Shown here: positions 55,168-64,000 of the stretch, piece after piece | How the letters are laid out: each line of letters opens with the position of its first letter | Position numbering within the stretch: position 1 is the first letter of the stretch | Source of the DNA: Peiella sedimenti | GTDB taxonomy: Bacteria > Pseudomonadota > Alphaproteobacteria > Caulobacterales > Caulobacteraceae | Assembly: GCF_030504955.1 (NCBI RefSeq) | Contig: NZ_JAUKTR010000006.1 | Location: forward strand, 164,251-228,250 | DNA: 64,000 nt | Direction: 5' to 3' | Notes under the pieces: generated by a model | The model's input: the letters and a program-made list of their open reading frames with translations, nothing else | Databases searched by the model: none | Told to the model about the DNA's origin: nothing | Program-made: the position numbers and the translations under genes

Positions 55168-56169
55168 TCAGGCCTCGCGGCGGTAGTCGCCGGGGCTCCG
55201 GCCCCAGCGGTCGCGGAAGGCCCGATGAAAGGCGCTCTTGGAGCCGTACCCGGCCTCGAACATGACCTCGGTTATGGTCAGGTCCGGCCGCTCGCGCAGA
55301 AGGCGGGCGGCAGCCTCGGCGCGGCGGCGCGCGATCAGGGCGGCGAAGTTGCAGCCGAACTGGGCATTGATGACCTGGGACGCCTCACGCGGGGTGGCGC
55401 CGATGCGCTGCGCGAAACCGTCAAGGTCGAGGTCCGGATCGCGCCAGACATCAGAGGCCAGCTGTGCATCGATGCGGGCGCGCAAGTCTCTCACGTCGGC
55501 CGCGGATAGATAGGAACGCGCGTATTTGGGCCGGGGGGGCGTATCGAAGGGCGGGCGCCGCGTCAGGGCCAGGAACAGCATCCAGCTGGACAGGGCGAAG
55601 GTCGCGGCCAGCAATAGCGGATAGGCCGCGCCGTCGCGGTAGCTGTTCAGGTCTCCTCTGGCGACACCGGCGGATAGGGTGGCGCGCCCCCCCACTACCA
55701 GCAACCACCACATCGGGAGCGCCCAGAGCAGGGGCGGCGCCGTGCGCGCCCGGAACCGGTTCCAGGTGAGAACACCGAGAGCGCCGAGGCCGCCGACGGC
55801 GCCCAGACCCATGAGCAACGGGTCAGTGGCCGGGCCCGCGGTCACGGCCACAAGCGCCGCGCCAAGGACGCAGGCCGCGCCCGCGCGCAGGAGCGAGACG
55901 GAGGGCCAGACTGACAGGACCGTCAAGGCGACGATCAACAGGGCCATGCCGCCTTCGAGGGCCACGGTCATCCCGCGCCATCCTACGAGCACGCCGGCCG
56001 CCGCCATGGCGTTAAGTGAGGCTGAACCAACCAGCGCCAGAGCCAGCGCGGCCGTCAGAACCCGCGTAGGCGTGCGGCCTTGGCTGCCTAGCAGATAGGC
56101 CGCCAGCACCAGCATCTGTCCGGCCACGCCCGCCTCCAGCCCGATGCGCGCCAGCTCGTGTGCCGTCAT
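55168..56169 (-). CDS. AraC-family regulator with N-terminal membrane domain
   Basis: A 333-residue protein. The first ~210 residues hold about six to seven hydrophobic helices (for example GMTVALEGGMALLIVALTVL and LLLAATFALSSWMLFLALTR), followed by a cytoplasmic AraC double-HTH domain with FAQRIGATPREASQVINAQF and VMFEAGYGSKSAFHRAFRDR. It presumably senses an envelope signal and acts on DNA from the membrane. It is divergent from the amidohydrolase (111-base gap) and upstream of the hydrolase at 54111, so either may be its target. Confidence 0.9.
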   Translation of the reverse strand: MTAHELARIGLEAGVAGQMLVLAAYLLGSQGRTPTRVLTAALALALVGSASLNAMAAAGVLVGWRGMTVALEGGMALLIVALTVLSVWPSVSLLRAGAACVLGAALVAVTAGPATDPLLMGLGAVGGLGALGVLTWNRFRARTAPPLLWALPMWWLLVVGGRATLSAGVARGDLNSYRDGAAYPLLLAATFALSSWMLFLALTRRPPFDTPPRPKYARSYLSAADVRDLRARIDAQLASDVWRDPDLDLDGFAQRIGATPREASQVINAQFGCNFAALIARRRAEAAARLLRERPDLTITEVMFEAGYGSKSAFHRAFRDRWGRSPGDYRREA

Positions 56170-56280
56170 GCTGCTCCCCTGAAGGCGCCAGTTTGCGATT
56201 TGGGACGCCGCATCCGCAAGGCCGCTTCATGCCAAGCCCGCCGCCGACATCGCAGGCGGATGCCGAGGATAAACCACCAG

Positions 56281-57645
56281 ATGAAACGCCCCATCCCCAG
56301 CCTAAGCGCTGCCCTGGCTGGCGTCGCCCTGTTCCTGACGGGCTGCGCATCGATCCCAAGACCGCGCGTCGATCTGATCCTGACCCACGCCTCCGTGGTC
56401 TCGCCCGAGACGGGAGAAGTCCGGCGCGACATGGCCATTGCCATCCGTAACGGGCGCATCCTCGCGGTCGGGCCGGAGGCAAGGGGTTTCGATGGGGTGC
56501 AGGTGGTGGATGTGCGGGGCGCCTATGTCGCGCCGGGCCTTACGGACGCCCATGTGCATCTTGGGAATGACGCCTTCGCGGCCCTCATTGGCGGCGTGGT
56601 CCCGACAGCCGAGGACCGGACCCGGGCCTTGGAAGCCTATCTGGCGGAGGGGATCACCAGCCTGGTGGTGCTGAACGGAGGGCCGGACCTGCTGCGCCTG
56701 CGCGACGCCATCGAGCAGGGCGAAATCCTGGGGCCGCGCTTGGTGATCGCTTCGCCGTTCATATCGGGCGCGCAGCCGATCCTGCCGCCCCCCGTGGCGC
56801 GCCTGTTGCCGGGGCCGGATCATGCGCAGACCTTGGCGGCCGAGCTGCGGGGGCAGGGCTATGACCTCATCAAGACACGCGAAGACCTGACTCCGCAGGA
56901 GGCCATGGCCATGAGTCTCGCCTCCGACGGTGCGGGCCTACCCATGCTGGGGCACCTGCCGCGGTCGGCGAGAGAGACGGGGCAGTTCTTCGCCGCGCCG
57001 GGGACGGGCGCCGCGCACCTCTATGACCTTTTGCAACTGACGCAGGCTCGGGAGGCAGATTTCGCCGGGCTGGCCGCCGATCTTCGCCGCCGCCGGGCCT
57101 TGGTGGTCACGACCCTGAGCGTGCATCAGAATATTCTGGCCAAGAATGCTGATTTCGCCGCGACCCTGGCCGCCCCGTGCGCTGGCCGCCTCGATCCGCA
57201 GATGTACGCCCTGTGGACAGGCATGACCTTCGAGCCCTCGTCGGATTCGGAGACGATCACGCGCCAAATGGCCGAACAGGGGCGGCTGTTGCGCGCCCTG
57301 GTCGACGCCGGGGTTCCCGTGCTGGCGGGGACTGACGCCGGGGCGCCGACCATAACGCCGGGATGCAGCATGGCCTCAGAGCTGGAACTGATGGTGCAGG
57401 GCGGCCTGACTGCGGGGGAAGCGCTCACCGCCGCCACGGCGGCGCCGGCCGACGTCTTTGAGCGGCTGCGCGGCGGGGGACGCATCGCGCCGGGCGCGCC
57501 GGCCGATCTGATCCTCATGGCGCGAAATCCTCTCGAGGCGATTTCGGCGGTGCGGACGCCCATCGGGGTCGTGCGAGGCGGCGTCTATCTGGACCTGGCC
57601 GCGCTTGAAGCCATGCGCGCGCGCGCCATGTTCCGGGGAAGGTGA
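56281..57645 (+). CDS. Lipoprotein-type amidohydrolase
   Basis: A 454-residue protein, ATG 56281, with a lipoprotein signal ([19 protein letters not shown]; lipobox LTGC). The amidohydrolase barrel has the metal motif [13 protein letters not shown], the late His region [14 protein letters not shown] and Asp in [17 protein letters not shown]. The C-terminal composite beta-sandwich includes [20 protein letters not shown]. It resembles imidazolonepropionase or prolidase-like members; the substrate is unknown. Likely outer-membrane-anchored. Confidence 0.88.
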   Translation: MKRPIPSLSAALAGVALFLTGCASIPRPRVDLILTHASVVSPETGEVRRDMAIAIRNGRILAVGPEARGFDGVQVVDVRGAYVAPGLTDAHVHLGNDAFAALIGGVVPTAEDRTRALEAYLAEGITSLVVLNGGPDLLRLRDAIEQGEILGPRLVIASPFISGAQPILPPPVARLLPGPDHAQTLAAELRGQGYDLIKTREDLTPQEAMAMSLASDGAGLPMLGHLPRSARETGQFFAAPGTGAAHLYDLLQLTQAREADFAGLAADLRRRRALVVTTLSVHQNILAKNADFAATLAAPCAGRLDPQMYALWTGMTFEPSSDSETITRQMAEQGRLLRALVDAGVPVLAGTDAGAPTITPGCSMASELELMVQGGLTAGEALTAATAAPADVFERLRGGGRIAPGAPADLILMARNPLEAISAVRTPIGVVRGGVYLDLAALEAMRARAMFRGR

Positions 57646-57698
57646 CGATAGGGCGCCGGGCCTCTATATGGGCGGCTTTCCCGCCCGCGAACGGACCC

Positions 57699-59402
57699 AT
57701 GGCCCGCATCCTCATCACCTCGGCCCTGCCGTACATCAACGGCGTCAAGCACCTGGGCAACCTGGCCGGCTCAATGCTGCCCGCCGACGTGTGGGCCCGG
57801 TTCAAGCGCGCCCAGGGTCATGAGGTGCTCTACATCTGCGCCACGGACGAGCACGGCACGCCGGCCGAGCTGGCCGCCGCCGCCGCCGGGCAGGATGTGG
57901 CCGCCTATTGCGATGAACAGCATGAGGTCCAGCGCCGCGCCGGCGAGGCCTTCGCGCTGTCCTATGACTGGTTCGGCCGCTCCTCGCGCCGGCCCAACCG
58001 CGAGCTGACCCAGCACTTCGCCAAGGTTCTGGAAGAGAACGGCTTCATCGAAGAGCGCGTCGACCAGATGGTCTATTCCATCGACGACGGCCGCTTCCTG
58101 CCCGACCGCTATGTGGAGGGGACCTGTCCCCACTGCGGCTATGAAAAGGCGCGCGGCGACCAGTGCGACAACTGCGGGCGCCTGCTGGATCCGGTGGACC
58201 TGAAGGACCCGTACTCGGCCATCTCGGGCTCGAAAAACCTCGAGGTGCGCGACACCCGCCACCTCTACCTGCTGCAGACCAAGCTGGCCGACCGCATCCG
58301 CAGCTTCGTGGATGCACGGGACTGGCCGAGCCTGGCCAAATCCATAGCCTATAAGCACCTGGACGAGGGGCTGATCGACCGGGGCATCACCCGTGACCTG
58401 AAGTGGGGCGTGCCGGTGGTGGGGCCCGACGGCGGCCCGCGCCCGGGCCTTGAGGGCAAGGTCTTCTACGTCTGGTTCGACGCCCCCATCGAATATATCG
58501 GCGCGACGGTGGAGTGGTCCGAGGCCACGGGCGGCGACTGGAAGCGCTGGTGGCGCACTGACGAAGGCGCCGACGACGTCCGCTACGTCCAGTTCATGGG
58601 CAAGGACAACGTGGCCTTCCACGCGGTCAGCTTTCCGGCCACGCTCCTGGGCTCGGGCGAGCCGTGGAAGACGGTCGATACGCTCAAGGCCTTCAACTGG
58701 CTGAACTGGTATGGCGGCAAGTTCTCCACCAGCCAGGGGCGCGGCGTCTTCATGGACCAGGCGCTGGAGCTGGCGCCGTCGGACGTCTGGCGCTGGCACC
58801 TGACCGCCTACGGGCCGGAGGGCTCGGACGCGGCCTTCACCTTCGAGCAGTTCCAGTCGACGACGAACAAGGACCTGGCCGACGTGCTGGGCAACTTCGT
58901 CAATCGCATCCTCCGCTTCACCGAAAGCCGGTTCGAGGGCGTCGTGCCGGACGCGGGTCAGCCGGGGCCGGTCGAGGCCAGGCTGGCCGCCGGCCTCAAG
59001 GCCGGCGTCGCCGAGGCGACCGCCGCTTTCGAGGCCATGGAGTTCCGCAAGGCGGCCCAAGCCGTGCGCGCCGTCTGGGTGCTAGGCAACGAGTACCTGC
59101 AGGAGGCGGCGCCCTGGACGGCGCTGAAGACCGATCCTGAGCGCGCCGCCGTGGGCGTGCGCACGGGCCTGAACCTGGTCGCCCTGTTCGCGCGGCTGGC
59201 GGCGCCCTTCATGCCGGAGGCGGCCGCGAAGATGGCTGCGGCCGTGGGTTCGGACGAGCTCAGCTGGCCCGGGGCCGACGAGGCCTTCCTCGACCGGCTG
59301 CCGCGCGGCCAGGCGGTCAGCGCGCCGGAGGTGCTGTTCCGCAAGATCGAGGACGAGCAGGTGGCCGACTGGACCGCCCGCTTCGGTGGAGCAGAGAGCT
59401 AG
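57699..59402 (+). CDS. metG: Methionyl-tRNA synthetase
   Basis: A 567-residue class I synthetase, ATG 57699 ([20 protein letters not shown]). The HIGH signature is KHLGN, the KMSKS equivalent is KFSTSQGRG, and the zinc knuckle is [18 protein letters not shown]. The anticodon-binding helical domain (about 400-560) follows. Short length, without a C-terminal tRNA-binding extension, is usual for alphaproteobacteria. It charges tRNA-Met. Confidence 0.97.
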   Translation: MARILITSALPYINGVKHLGNLAGSMLPADVWARFKRAQGHEVLYICATDEHGTPAELAAAAAGQDVAAYCDEQHEVQRRAGEAFALSYDWFGRSSRRPNRELTQHFAKVLEENGFIEERVDQMVYSIDDGRFLPDRYVEGTCPHCGYEKARGDQCDNCGRLLDPVDLKDPYSAISGSKNLEVRDTRHLYLLQTKLADRIRSFVDARDWPSLAKSIAYKHLDEGLIDRGITRDLKWGVPVVGPDGGPRPGLEGKVFYVWFDAPIEYIGATVEWSEATGGDWKRWWRTDEGADDVRYVQFMGKDNVAFHAVSFPATLLGSGEPWKTVDTLKAFNWLNWYGGKFSTSQGRGVFMDQALELAPSDVWRWHLTAYGPEGSDAAFTFEQFQSTTNKDLADVLGNFVNRILRFTESRFEGVVPDAGQPGPVEARLAAGLKAGVAEATAAFEAMEFRKAAQAVRAVWVLGNEYLQEAAPWTALKTDPERAAVGVRTGLNLVALFARLAAPFMPEAAAKMAAAVGSDELSWPGADEAFLDRLPRGQAVSAPEVLFRKIEDEQVADWTARFGGAES

Positions 59403-59405
59403 CGC

Positions 59406-59567
59406 CTACATCCCCTGACCGGGATCGTCAGACGGGTGAACGGGGTCGATCTGCTTGTCGCGCTTGCGGCTGCGCAGGCGGCCCACAAGGATGGCCAGCC
59501 CCAGGATCAGCGGCCCGCCGATGATGACCAGCGCCCAGGGCGCGGCCGACCAGTTTCCTCCATCCAT
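59406..59567 (-). CDS. Small single-helix membrane protein
   Basis: A 53-residue protein starting at ATG 59567 with AAAGGAGG upstream, which decides the start. One hydrophobic helix (WALVIIGGPLILGLAILVG) is followed by a basic then acidic tail (RLRSRKRDKQIDPVHPSDDP). No family recognised. Confidence 0.65.
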   Translation of the reverse strand: MDGGNWSAAPWALVIIGGPLILGLAILVGRLRSRKRDKQIDPVHPSDDPGQGM

Positions 59568-59618
59568 GACGTCCTCCTTTGGCAGGAGAACGCCGCGCGG
59601 CGGCATGGGTTCGCCGGA

Positions 59619-60461
59619 TCAGGCCGATGGCGTGGCCGGCGTGGGCGCCTGATCCGCCTGCCCTGGCGGGGTGGGGACGCCCTGGGCCGGCGGATGATCC
59701 TCGGCGTGCTGGACGCCACGATGGTGGGCCGCCTCTTCGGGGCCGATGTCCAGGAAGCCGGGCGCGGCGGCGTTGTAGCTCTCGAGGTTTCCGGTGCGGA
59801 CGATCACCGAGCGCGTACCGTCCCAGATCATGTGCAGCGCCACATAGAGCACGATGACCAGGCCGACGTAGCCGATCCAGCGGTGCTTGTTGAGGATCCG
59901 GGCGATGAAGGTCGCGGCCAGGCCCATGAGAGCGATGGACAGGACCAGGCCGAAGACCATGATCCAAGGATGCTCGTGGGCGGCGCCGGCCACCGCCAGC
60001 ACGTTGTCGAGGCTCATCGTCACGTCGGCGATGAGAATCTGCACCAGGGCGGCCGCGAAGCTCTTGCGCTTGATGCCCAGCTCTTCGGGGGCGAGGCCGC
60101 CGCCGTGGTGGATGGCGAGGGCCTTCTCCATCTCAAGCTCGGACTCGGCCTGGTCGTGGGTGGCCTGCTCGCGCAGTTCGCGCCACATCTTCCAGCAGAC
60201 CCAGAGGAGGAGGAACCCGCCCGCCAGCAGCAGGCCGACGATGGCCAGCAGTTGCACCGTGATCAGGGCGAAGCCGATGCGCAGGACGACCGCGGCGGCC
60301 AGGCCGATGAGGATCGCCTTGCGGCGCTGCTCGACCGGCAGAGCGGCGGCGGCCAGGCCCACGGCCACGGCGTTATCGCCGGCCAGCACCAGGTCGATCA
60401 TCAGGACCTGACCGAGCGCGGTCAGCTGCGAGGTGAACTCGGGCGAGGACAGGAATTCCAT
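59619..60461 (-). CDS. TerC-family integral membrane protein (YjbE-like)
   Basis: A 280-residue protein; ATG 60461 (MEFLSSPEFTSQLTALGQVL) has AAGGAG at the right spacing, unlike the GTG six bases earlier. The TerC signature is clear: MIDLVLAGDNAVAVGLAAAAL in TM1 and its repeat QILIADVTMSLDNVLAVAGA in the second half, each with an Asp for metal binding. A charged loop (about 96-135) separates the halves. Relatives export manganese or aid metalation of exported enzymes. Confidence 0.9.
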   Translation of the reverse strand: MEFLSSPEFTSQLTALGQVLMIDLVLAGDNAVAVGLAAAALPVEQRRKAILIGLAAAVVLRIGFALITVQLLAIVGLLLAGGFLLLWVCWKMWRELREQATHDQAESELEMEKALAIHHGGGLAPEELGIKRKSFAAALVQILIADVTMSLDNVLAVAGAAHEHPWIMVFGLVLSIALMGLAATFIARILNKHRWIGYVGLVIVLYVALHMIWDGTRSVIVRTGNLESYNAAAPGFLDIGPEEAAHHRGVQHAEDHPPAQGVPTPPGQADQAPTPATPSA

Positions 60462-60553
60462 GCGCACTCCTTTGAGCGCCGCCTCCTAGCGCCGCCCCCT
60501 TGTGGTCGGCAAGGGCTTGCCTTAAATCCGCCACCGCTCACGGGTTTGTGAGG

Positions 60554-60586
60554 TGCGGTAAAACTTTTGCGATACCGCATCGCAAA
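60554..60586. promoter_or_regulatory. Nested inverted repeats between terC-like gene and mdoH
   Basis: TGCGGTA (60554-60560) pairs with TACCGCA (60573-60579), while TTTGCGAT (60566-60573) pairs with ATCGCAAA (60579-60586). The two pairings overlap and are mutually exclusive. They lie about 60-90 bases before mdoH and about 90-125 before the divergent terC-like gene, so this could be a shared operator or an RNA switch. Confidence 0.5.
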
Positions 60587-60644
60587 TGGTAATGGTGCGG
60601 CGCGGCATCCCCCCGCGATTCCGACTGTTTCTGGAGAGGGCCCC

Positions 60645-62651
60645 TTGGAGGCGCTGAACGACGTCGTAGTGCCGTTCGATCGGGCCCGTCCACTGGACGG
60701 GGGCTGGACCGATGCCGTCGCGCGCGCGCCGCGCGTCCCGGCCGAGATCGCGGAGCATTTGCCGCCCGAGCATCCCATCGCCATGGACCGCCAGCGCTTC
60801 GACGAAGCGTCCGAGGCGACCGGTCCGCTGGCGGCCGAGTCCGGCGAGGGCATGGCCTGGCGCCGCTGGGCCATCTTCGGCGGCGCGGTGTTTCTGGCCG
60901 CGGGCGTGGCTCACAAGCCCTTCACCATGTTCCAGCCGGAAGGCTTCACCGGGCTGGAGATCTTCGGCCTGACGCTGTTCTACCTGCTGTCCTACGCCCT
61001 GGCCTGCTGGTTCGGCACCTCGCTGGCCGGCTTCTTCGTACTGCTGAAGAACCGCCAGGACGAGATCGGCCTGATGTCCTCGCCGCGCCGGGTTCCGACC
61101 GGCCGCACGGCCCTGCTGGCGCCGATCTACAACGAGGACTTCCGCGCCGTGGCCGCGCGCCTGCGCACCATCGACGAGTCCCTGGCGGCCGAGGGCCTGT
61201 CCGACCGCTTCGACGTCTTCATCCTGTCGGACACCACCAAGGGCGAGATCGCGGCGGAGGAGCGCCAGGGCTTCGCCGCCCTGATGGGATCGACGCACAG
61301 CGCCTTCTATTATCGTCGCCGCACCGAGAACCACGAGCGCAAGGCCGGCAATCTGGCCGAGTGGGTGGCCCGTTTCGGCGGCGCCTATGAAACCATGGTG
61401 GTGCTGGACGCCGACAGCCTGATGAGCGGCGAGCTGATCGGCCGGCTGGCCGCGACCATGGAGCGCCGTCCCGACATCGGCCTGATCCAGACCCTGCCGG
61501 CGGTGGTCAACGCCAAGAGCCTGTTCGCGCGCTGGGCCCAGTTCGGCGTGCGCCTGTACGGGCGCGTGGCCTCGGCGGGCCTGGGCTGGTGGTCGGGCGC
61601 CGAGGCCAGCTACTGGGGCCACAACGCCATCGTGCGCACGCGCGCCTTCGCCGCCTGCGCCAGTCTGCCCCACCTGCCGGGCCGCAAGCCCTTCGGGGGG
61701 CACCTGATGAGCCATGACGTGCCGGAAGCCGCCTTCCTGCGGCGCGGCGGCTGGGGCGTGCACATCGCGGCCATCGACCAGGGCTCGTACGAAGAGAACC
61801 CGCCGAACCTGATCGAGGCCTCGGTCCGCGACCGCCGCTGGTGCCAGGGCAACATGCAGCATGTGCGCATCCTGAACGCCAAGGGCTTCCACTGGGTCAG
61901 CCGCCTGCACCTGCTGATGGGCTTCCTGGCCTACGCCCTGTCGCCGCTGTGGCTGGTGTTCCTGTCCGTGTGGGTCGCTCTGACGCTGCAGATGGGTTCC
62001 TTCGACGACCAGTACGCCACCTGGGCCGACCTGGCGAAGGACAGCAACGCTGACTGGAGCTGGCGCGACCTGGAGCTGCCCGGCTGGTCCGGCGTCCTGG
62101 CCCTGCTGCTGCTGATCGGGCCCAAGCTGCTGGGCGCGACCCTGATCCTGTTGCGCGCCGAAGACCGCGCCCGCTATGGCGGGGGCCTGCGCCTGATTGC
62201 CGGCGTGGTGCTGGAGATGCTGATCTCGGTGCTGATGGCGCCGGTGCTGATGCTGTCCCAGACCCGCGCCATGGTCGAAATCTGCCTGGGGCGTGACGCC
62301 GGCTGGGCGCCGCAACAGCGCGACGGCGGCCGCCTCAGCTGGGTGGACGGCCTGCGCCGCTACTGGTGGCATGGCCTGGTGGGGCTGGGCCTGGCCCTGG
62401 CCGCCTCGCCGTGGCCGCCGCTGCTGCTGGCCTCGGCCCCGCTGCTGGGCGGACTGATCCTGGCCGTGCCCTTCGCCGTGATCAGCTCGCGCCGGGACCT
62501 GAATCGCTGGCTGCAGCCGGGCGGACTGATGGCCACGCCGGAGGAAATCCAGCCCGACGCGCTTTTGGCGCACCGGCCGGTATGGACGACGCCCGAAGCG
62601 GCCCAGGCCGACGAGACCTTCGTGCCCGCGCCCGCCGCGGCGGTGGGCTGA
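60645..62651 (+). CDS. mdoH: Glucans biosynthesis glucosyltransferase (MdoH/OpgH)
   Basis: A 668-residue membrane GT2 enzyme that builds periplasmic glucan backbones. I start it at TTG 60645 with GGAGAGG upstream; the longer frame begins at 60567. Two helices (about 60-80 and 95-120) precede the catalytic domain, with the metal motif TMVVLDADSLMSGEL, GWWSGAEASYWGHNAIV and the acceptor motif VRDRRWCQGNMQHVR. A multi-helix C-terminal region follows. No mdoG is adjacent. Confidence 0.93.
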   Translation: MEALNDVVVPFDRARPLDGGWTDAVARAPRVPAEIAEHLPPEHPIAMDRQRFDEASEATGPLAAESGEGMAWRRWAIFGGAVFLAAGVAHKPFTMFQPEGFTGLEIFGLTLFYLLSYALACWFGTSLAGFFVLLKNRQDEIGLMSSPRRVPTGRTALLAPIYNEDFRAVAARLRTIDESLAAEGLSDRFDVFILSDTTKGEIAAEERQGFAALMGSTHSAFYYRRRTENHERKAGNLAEWVARFGGAYETMVVLDADSLMSGELIGRLAATMERRPDIGLIQTLPAVVNAKSLFARWAQFGVRLYGRVASAGLGWWSGAEASYWGHNAIVRTRAFAACASLPHLPGRKPFGGHLMSHDVPEAAFLRRGGWGVHIAAIDQGSYEENPPNLIEASVRDRRWCQGNMQHVRILNAKGFHWVSRLHLLMGFLAYALSPLWLVFLSVWVALTLQMGSFDDQYATWADLAKDSNADWSWRDLELPGWSGVLALLLLIGPKLLGATLILLRAEDRARYGGGLRLIAGVVLEMLISVLMAPVLMLSQTRAMVEICLGRDAGWAPQQRDGGRLSWVDGLRRYWWHGLVGLGLALAASPWPPLLLASAPLLGGLILAVPFAVISSRRDLNRWLQPGGLMATPEEIQPDALLAHRPVWTTPEAAQADETFVPAPAAAVG

Positions 62652-62655
62652 TCCT

Positions 62656-63543
62656 CTACCGAGGGCGGCTCGCCTCGTAGAGAGCGATGGCCGCGGCGTT
62701 GGAGACGTTCAGACTCTCGAACCCGCCGGGCATGGCGATGCGCGCCAGCTCGTCGCAATGCTCGGCCACCAGACGGCGGATGCCGTCGCCCTCCGACCCC
62801 AGCACCAGCACGGTGGGACGCCCGTCCAGCACCTGATCGAGGGTGCGGTCGCCTTCGCCAGACAGGCCGACGGCGCGCCAGCCCATCTCGGCCAGGGTTT
62901 CGAGCGCGCGCGACAGGTTGGTGACCCGCGCATGGGGCAGGGCGTCGACGGCGCCGACCGAGGCCTTGGCGACCGTGCCGTTCAGCAGAGGCGCGTGGCG
63001 ATCCTGAACGATGACGCCGCGCGCCCCGAAGGCCGCGGCCGAGCGGAAGATGGCGCCGACATTGTGGGGGTCGGTCACCTGGTCCAGCATCAGGATCACG
63101 CCTGAGCCGCCTTCGGCCATCGCCGCAAGGGATATGGGCTCGATGGGCGGCGCCTTCAGCGCCATGCCCTGGTGCACAGCGCCCTGGGGCAGGAGGCGGG
63201 CGAGGGCGGCCGGGTCCATGGCTTCGACCCGGACGCCGGGCCTCAGGCGGGCGCGATCGATCTCGCCCTCGCGCTCCGGACTCAGCACCAGACGGAACGT
63301 GCCCTGACGCGCCGGATTGTCCAGCGCCGCCAGCACCGGATGGCGGCCCCATACCCAGTTGTCGTGGTCGCCGCCGCCCTTGACGGCGGGGCGTTCGCGG
63401 CGGGACTCGCCCACTGCCTTCCCAGTGGGCTTCCCTTGAGTCGGCGTCGGGCTCCAGCCGCCCTTGCGCGGCTTTGCGGCGGAATGCGCCAAGCCTTGCG
63501 CTTTCTTGGATTTCCGGTCGTTGCGTTCGCGATGGGACGACAC
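62656..63543 (-). CDS. rlmB: 23S rRNA (guanosine-2'-O-)-methyltransferase RlmB (TrmH/SpoU family)
   Basis: A 295-residue protein. A basic N-terminal extension (about 1-45) precedes the substrate-binding domain (WVWGRHPVLAALDNPARQGT) and the SPOUT knot motifs LDQVTDPHNVGAIFRSAAAF, VLVLGSEGDGIRRL and LNVSNAAAIALYEASR. RlmB methylates G2251 in the peptidyltransferase centre using SAM. The C-terminus ends four bases from the convergent mdoH stop. Confidence 0.92.
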   Translation of the reverse strand: MSSHRERNDRKSKKAQGLAHSAAKPRKGGWSPTPTQGKPTGKAVGESRRERPAVKGGGDHDNWVWGRHPVLAALDNPARQGTFRLVLSPEREGEIDRARLRPGVRVEAMDPAALARLLPQGAVHQGMALKAPPIEPISLAAMAEGGSGVILMLDQVTDPHNVGAIFRSAAAFGARGVIVQDRHAPLLNGTVAKASVGAVDALPHARVTNLSRALETLAEMGWRAVGLSGEGDRTLDQVLDGRPTVLVLGSEGDGIRRLVAEHCDELARIAMPGGFESLNVSNAAAIALYEASRPR

Positions 63544-63657
63544 TATAAGGCGCGCTCCGATTTGGGGCCCGATGGCGCCCCTGGCCGGCGCTTCCTATAT
63601 CAAGGAGGGCGATCCGGGCAGGGGGGCGGGAAGGCTCCGGCTCTCGAAACGCGCTTT

Positions 63658-63743
63658 GGGGGAATGTCCCGAGCGGCAAAGGGGGCGGACTGTAAATCCG
63701 CTGGCGTACGCCTTCGCAGGTTCGAGTCCTGCTTCCCCCACCA
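63658..63743 (+). tRNA. tRNA-Tyr (GTA)
   Basis: Class II tRNA with acceptor GGGGGAA/TTCCCCC, anticodon stem CGGAC/ATCCG region around GTA, long variable arm (about 15 bases), T-loop TTCGAGT and an encoded CCA. It begins the tRNA-Tyr - tRNA-Gly - tuf cluster that is conserved in many proteobacteria. Confidence 0.95.
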
Positions 63744-63803
63744 CGCGTTTCGGCCGGACCCGCCGCCGGCGGCCGCCTCAAGCCGGACCCGGTTTTTGCG
63801 CCG

Positions 63804-63877
63804 GCGGGTATAGCACAATGGTAGTGCAGCAGCCTTCCAAGCTGAGGATGCCGGTTCGATCCCGGCTACCCGCTCCA
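63804..63877 (+). tRNA. tRNA-Gly (TCC)
   Basis: Standard cloverleaf with acceptor GCGGGTA/TACCCGC, anticodon loop CTTCCAA (anticodon TCC), T-loop TTCGATC and encoded CCA. It lies 60 bases after tRNA-Tyr and 47 before tuf, so all three are probably one transcript. Confidence 0.95.
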
Positions 63878-63923
63878 ACCACATCCGCCCGGCCCCGCTC
63901 GGGACGAACAGGAGTTATTGGCT

Positions 63924-64000
63924 ATGGCCAAGGAAAAGTTTGAGCGGAACAAGCCGCACTGCAACATTGGCACGATTGGTCACGTGGACCATGGCAAGAC
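63924..64000 (+). CDS. tuf: Elongation factor Tu (N-terminal fragment)
   Basis: The first 25 codons of EF-Tu, ATG 63924 with AGGAG upstream, cut by the window edge. The sequence [20 protein letters not shown] continues into the P-loop start VDHGK. EF-Tu delivers aminoacyl-tRNA to the ribosome. The promoter is presumably upstream of tRNA-Tyr. Confidence 0.97.
   Translation, partial: MAKEKFERNKPHCNIGTIGHVDHGK

Noticed and set aside
57771..59060. 429-codon reverse frame opposite metG
   Set aside because: Shadow frame; metG motifs are on the forward strand.
60468..60644. yybP-ykoY manganese riboswitch upstream of the terC-like gene
   Set aside because: I looked for the conserved loop motifs on the reverse strand and did not see them; only simple inverted repeats are present.
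60522..62573. 683-codon reverse frame opposite mdoH
   Set aside because: Shadow frame very rich in Gln, His and Gly; mdoH is clear on the forward strand.

Overview
The window comes from a high-GC alphaproteobacterium, most likely Caulobacterales (Caulobacteraceae, Brevundimonas-like). The signs are a tRNA-His without G-1 and with A73, the nadA-nadB-nadC operon, short MetRS, alphaproteobacterial-type RpoD with an acidic linker, many GTG/TTG starts and pervasive ATGA/TGATG gene overlaps. No gene-free stretch exceeds about 300 bases.

Positions 1 to about 13,610 are the right part of a tailed-phage prophage. It has a tape measure protein, two minor tail proteins, an NlpC/P60-like (DUF6950-type) protein, a tail-tip protein J-like with fibre repeats, an S74-type tail fibre, a lysis cassette (membrane coiled-coil protein, holin candidate, GH19 endolysin, nested spanin-like pair), a strong terminator, then a reverse-strand hicAB toxin-antitoxin pair and a small zinc-ribbon-like gene. 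The phage appears to have used the 3' end of tRNA-His as attB: the tRNA's 3' end faces the prophage, and three GTGTAAC iterons lie 60-90 bp away where integrase arm sites would be. The left end and integrase are outside the window.

The most unusual locus is just left of the tape measure gene (174-1500). A protein with RAMP/Cas7-like features and a helical partner are followed by a noncoding array of about 22 degenerate pentanucleotide units (NNGGC, 1333-1439). The array is bounded by hairpins, the right one being terminator-like and mutually exclusive with a hairpin that hides the tape-measure ribosome binding site. I know of no described system with this architecture; the RAMP assignment is by eye and is an inference.

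From 13,611 the DNA is chromosomal. 13.6-18.6 kb: tRNA-His, an erythromycin-esterase-like protein and the de novo NAD operon nadABC behind a perfect 8-bp-arm operator. 18.7-26.0 kb: a signalling block with a large multi-PAS hybrid kinase, a SleB-type cell-wall hydrolase, a GAF-PAS-PAS HWE/HisKA_2 kinase and a single-domain response regulator. 26-34.7 kb: aldo/keto reductase, trxB, ELM1-like protein, greA, GST, carB and an Lrp regulator. 34.8-40.0 kb: a run of small secreted proteins with three DUF1579-like paralogues, an S41-like protein and carA, so carA and carB are about 4.7 kb apart. 40-43.1 kb: permease, Rieske oxygenase and SDR operon. 43.1-50.3 kb: HAD hydrolase, dnaG (zinc ligands lost), rpoD and an OmpR-type two-component system. 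50.4-57.6 kb: two beta-lactamase-fold hydrolases, an AraC regulator with membrane domain, an amidohydrolase, tRNA-Thr and accessory small genes. 57.7-64 kb: metG, a TerC-family protein, mdoH/opgH, rlmB, tRNA-Tyr, tRNA-Gly and the start of tuf.

All calls come from reading the sequence; no database search was run.
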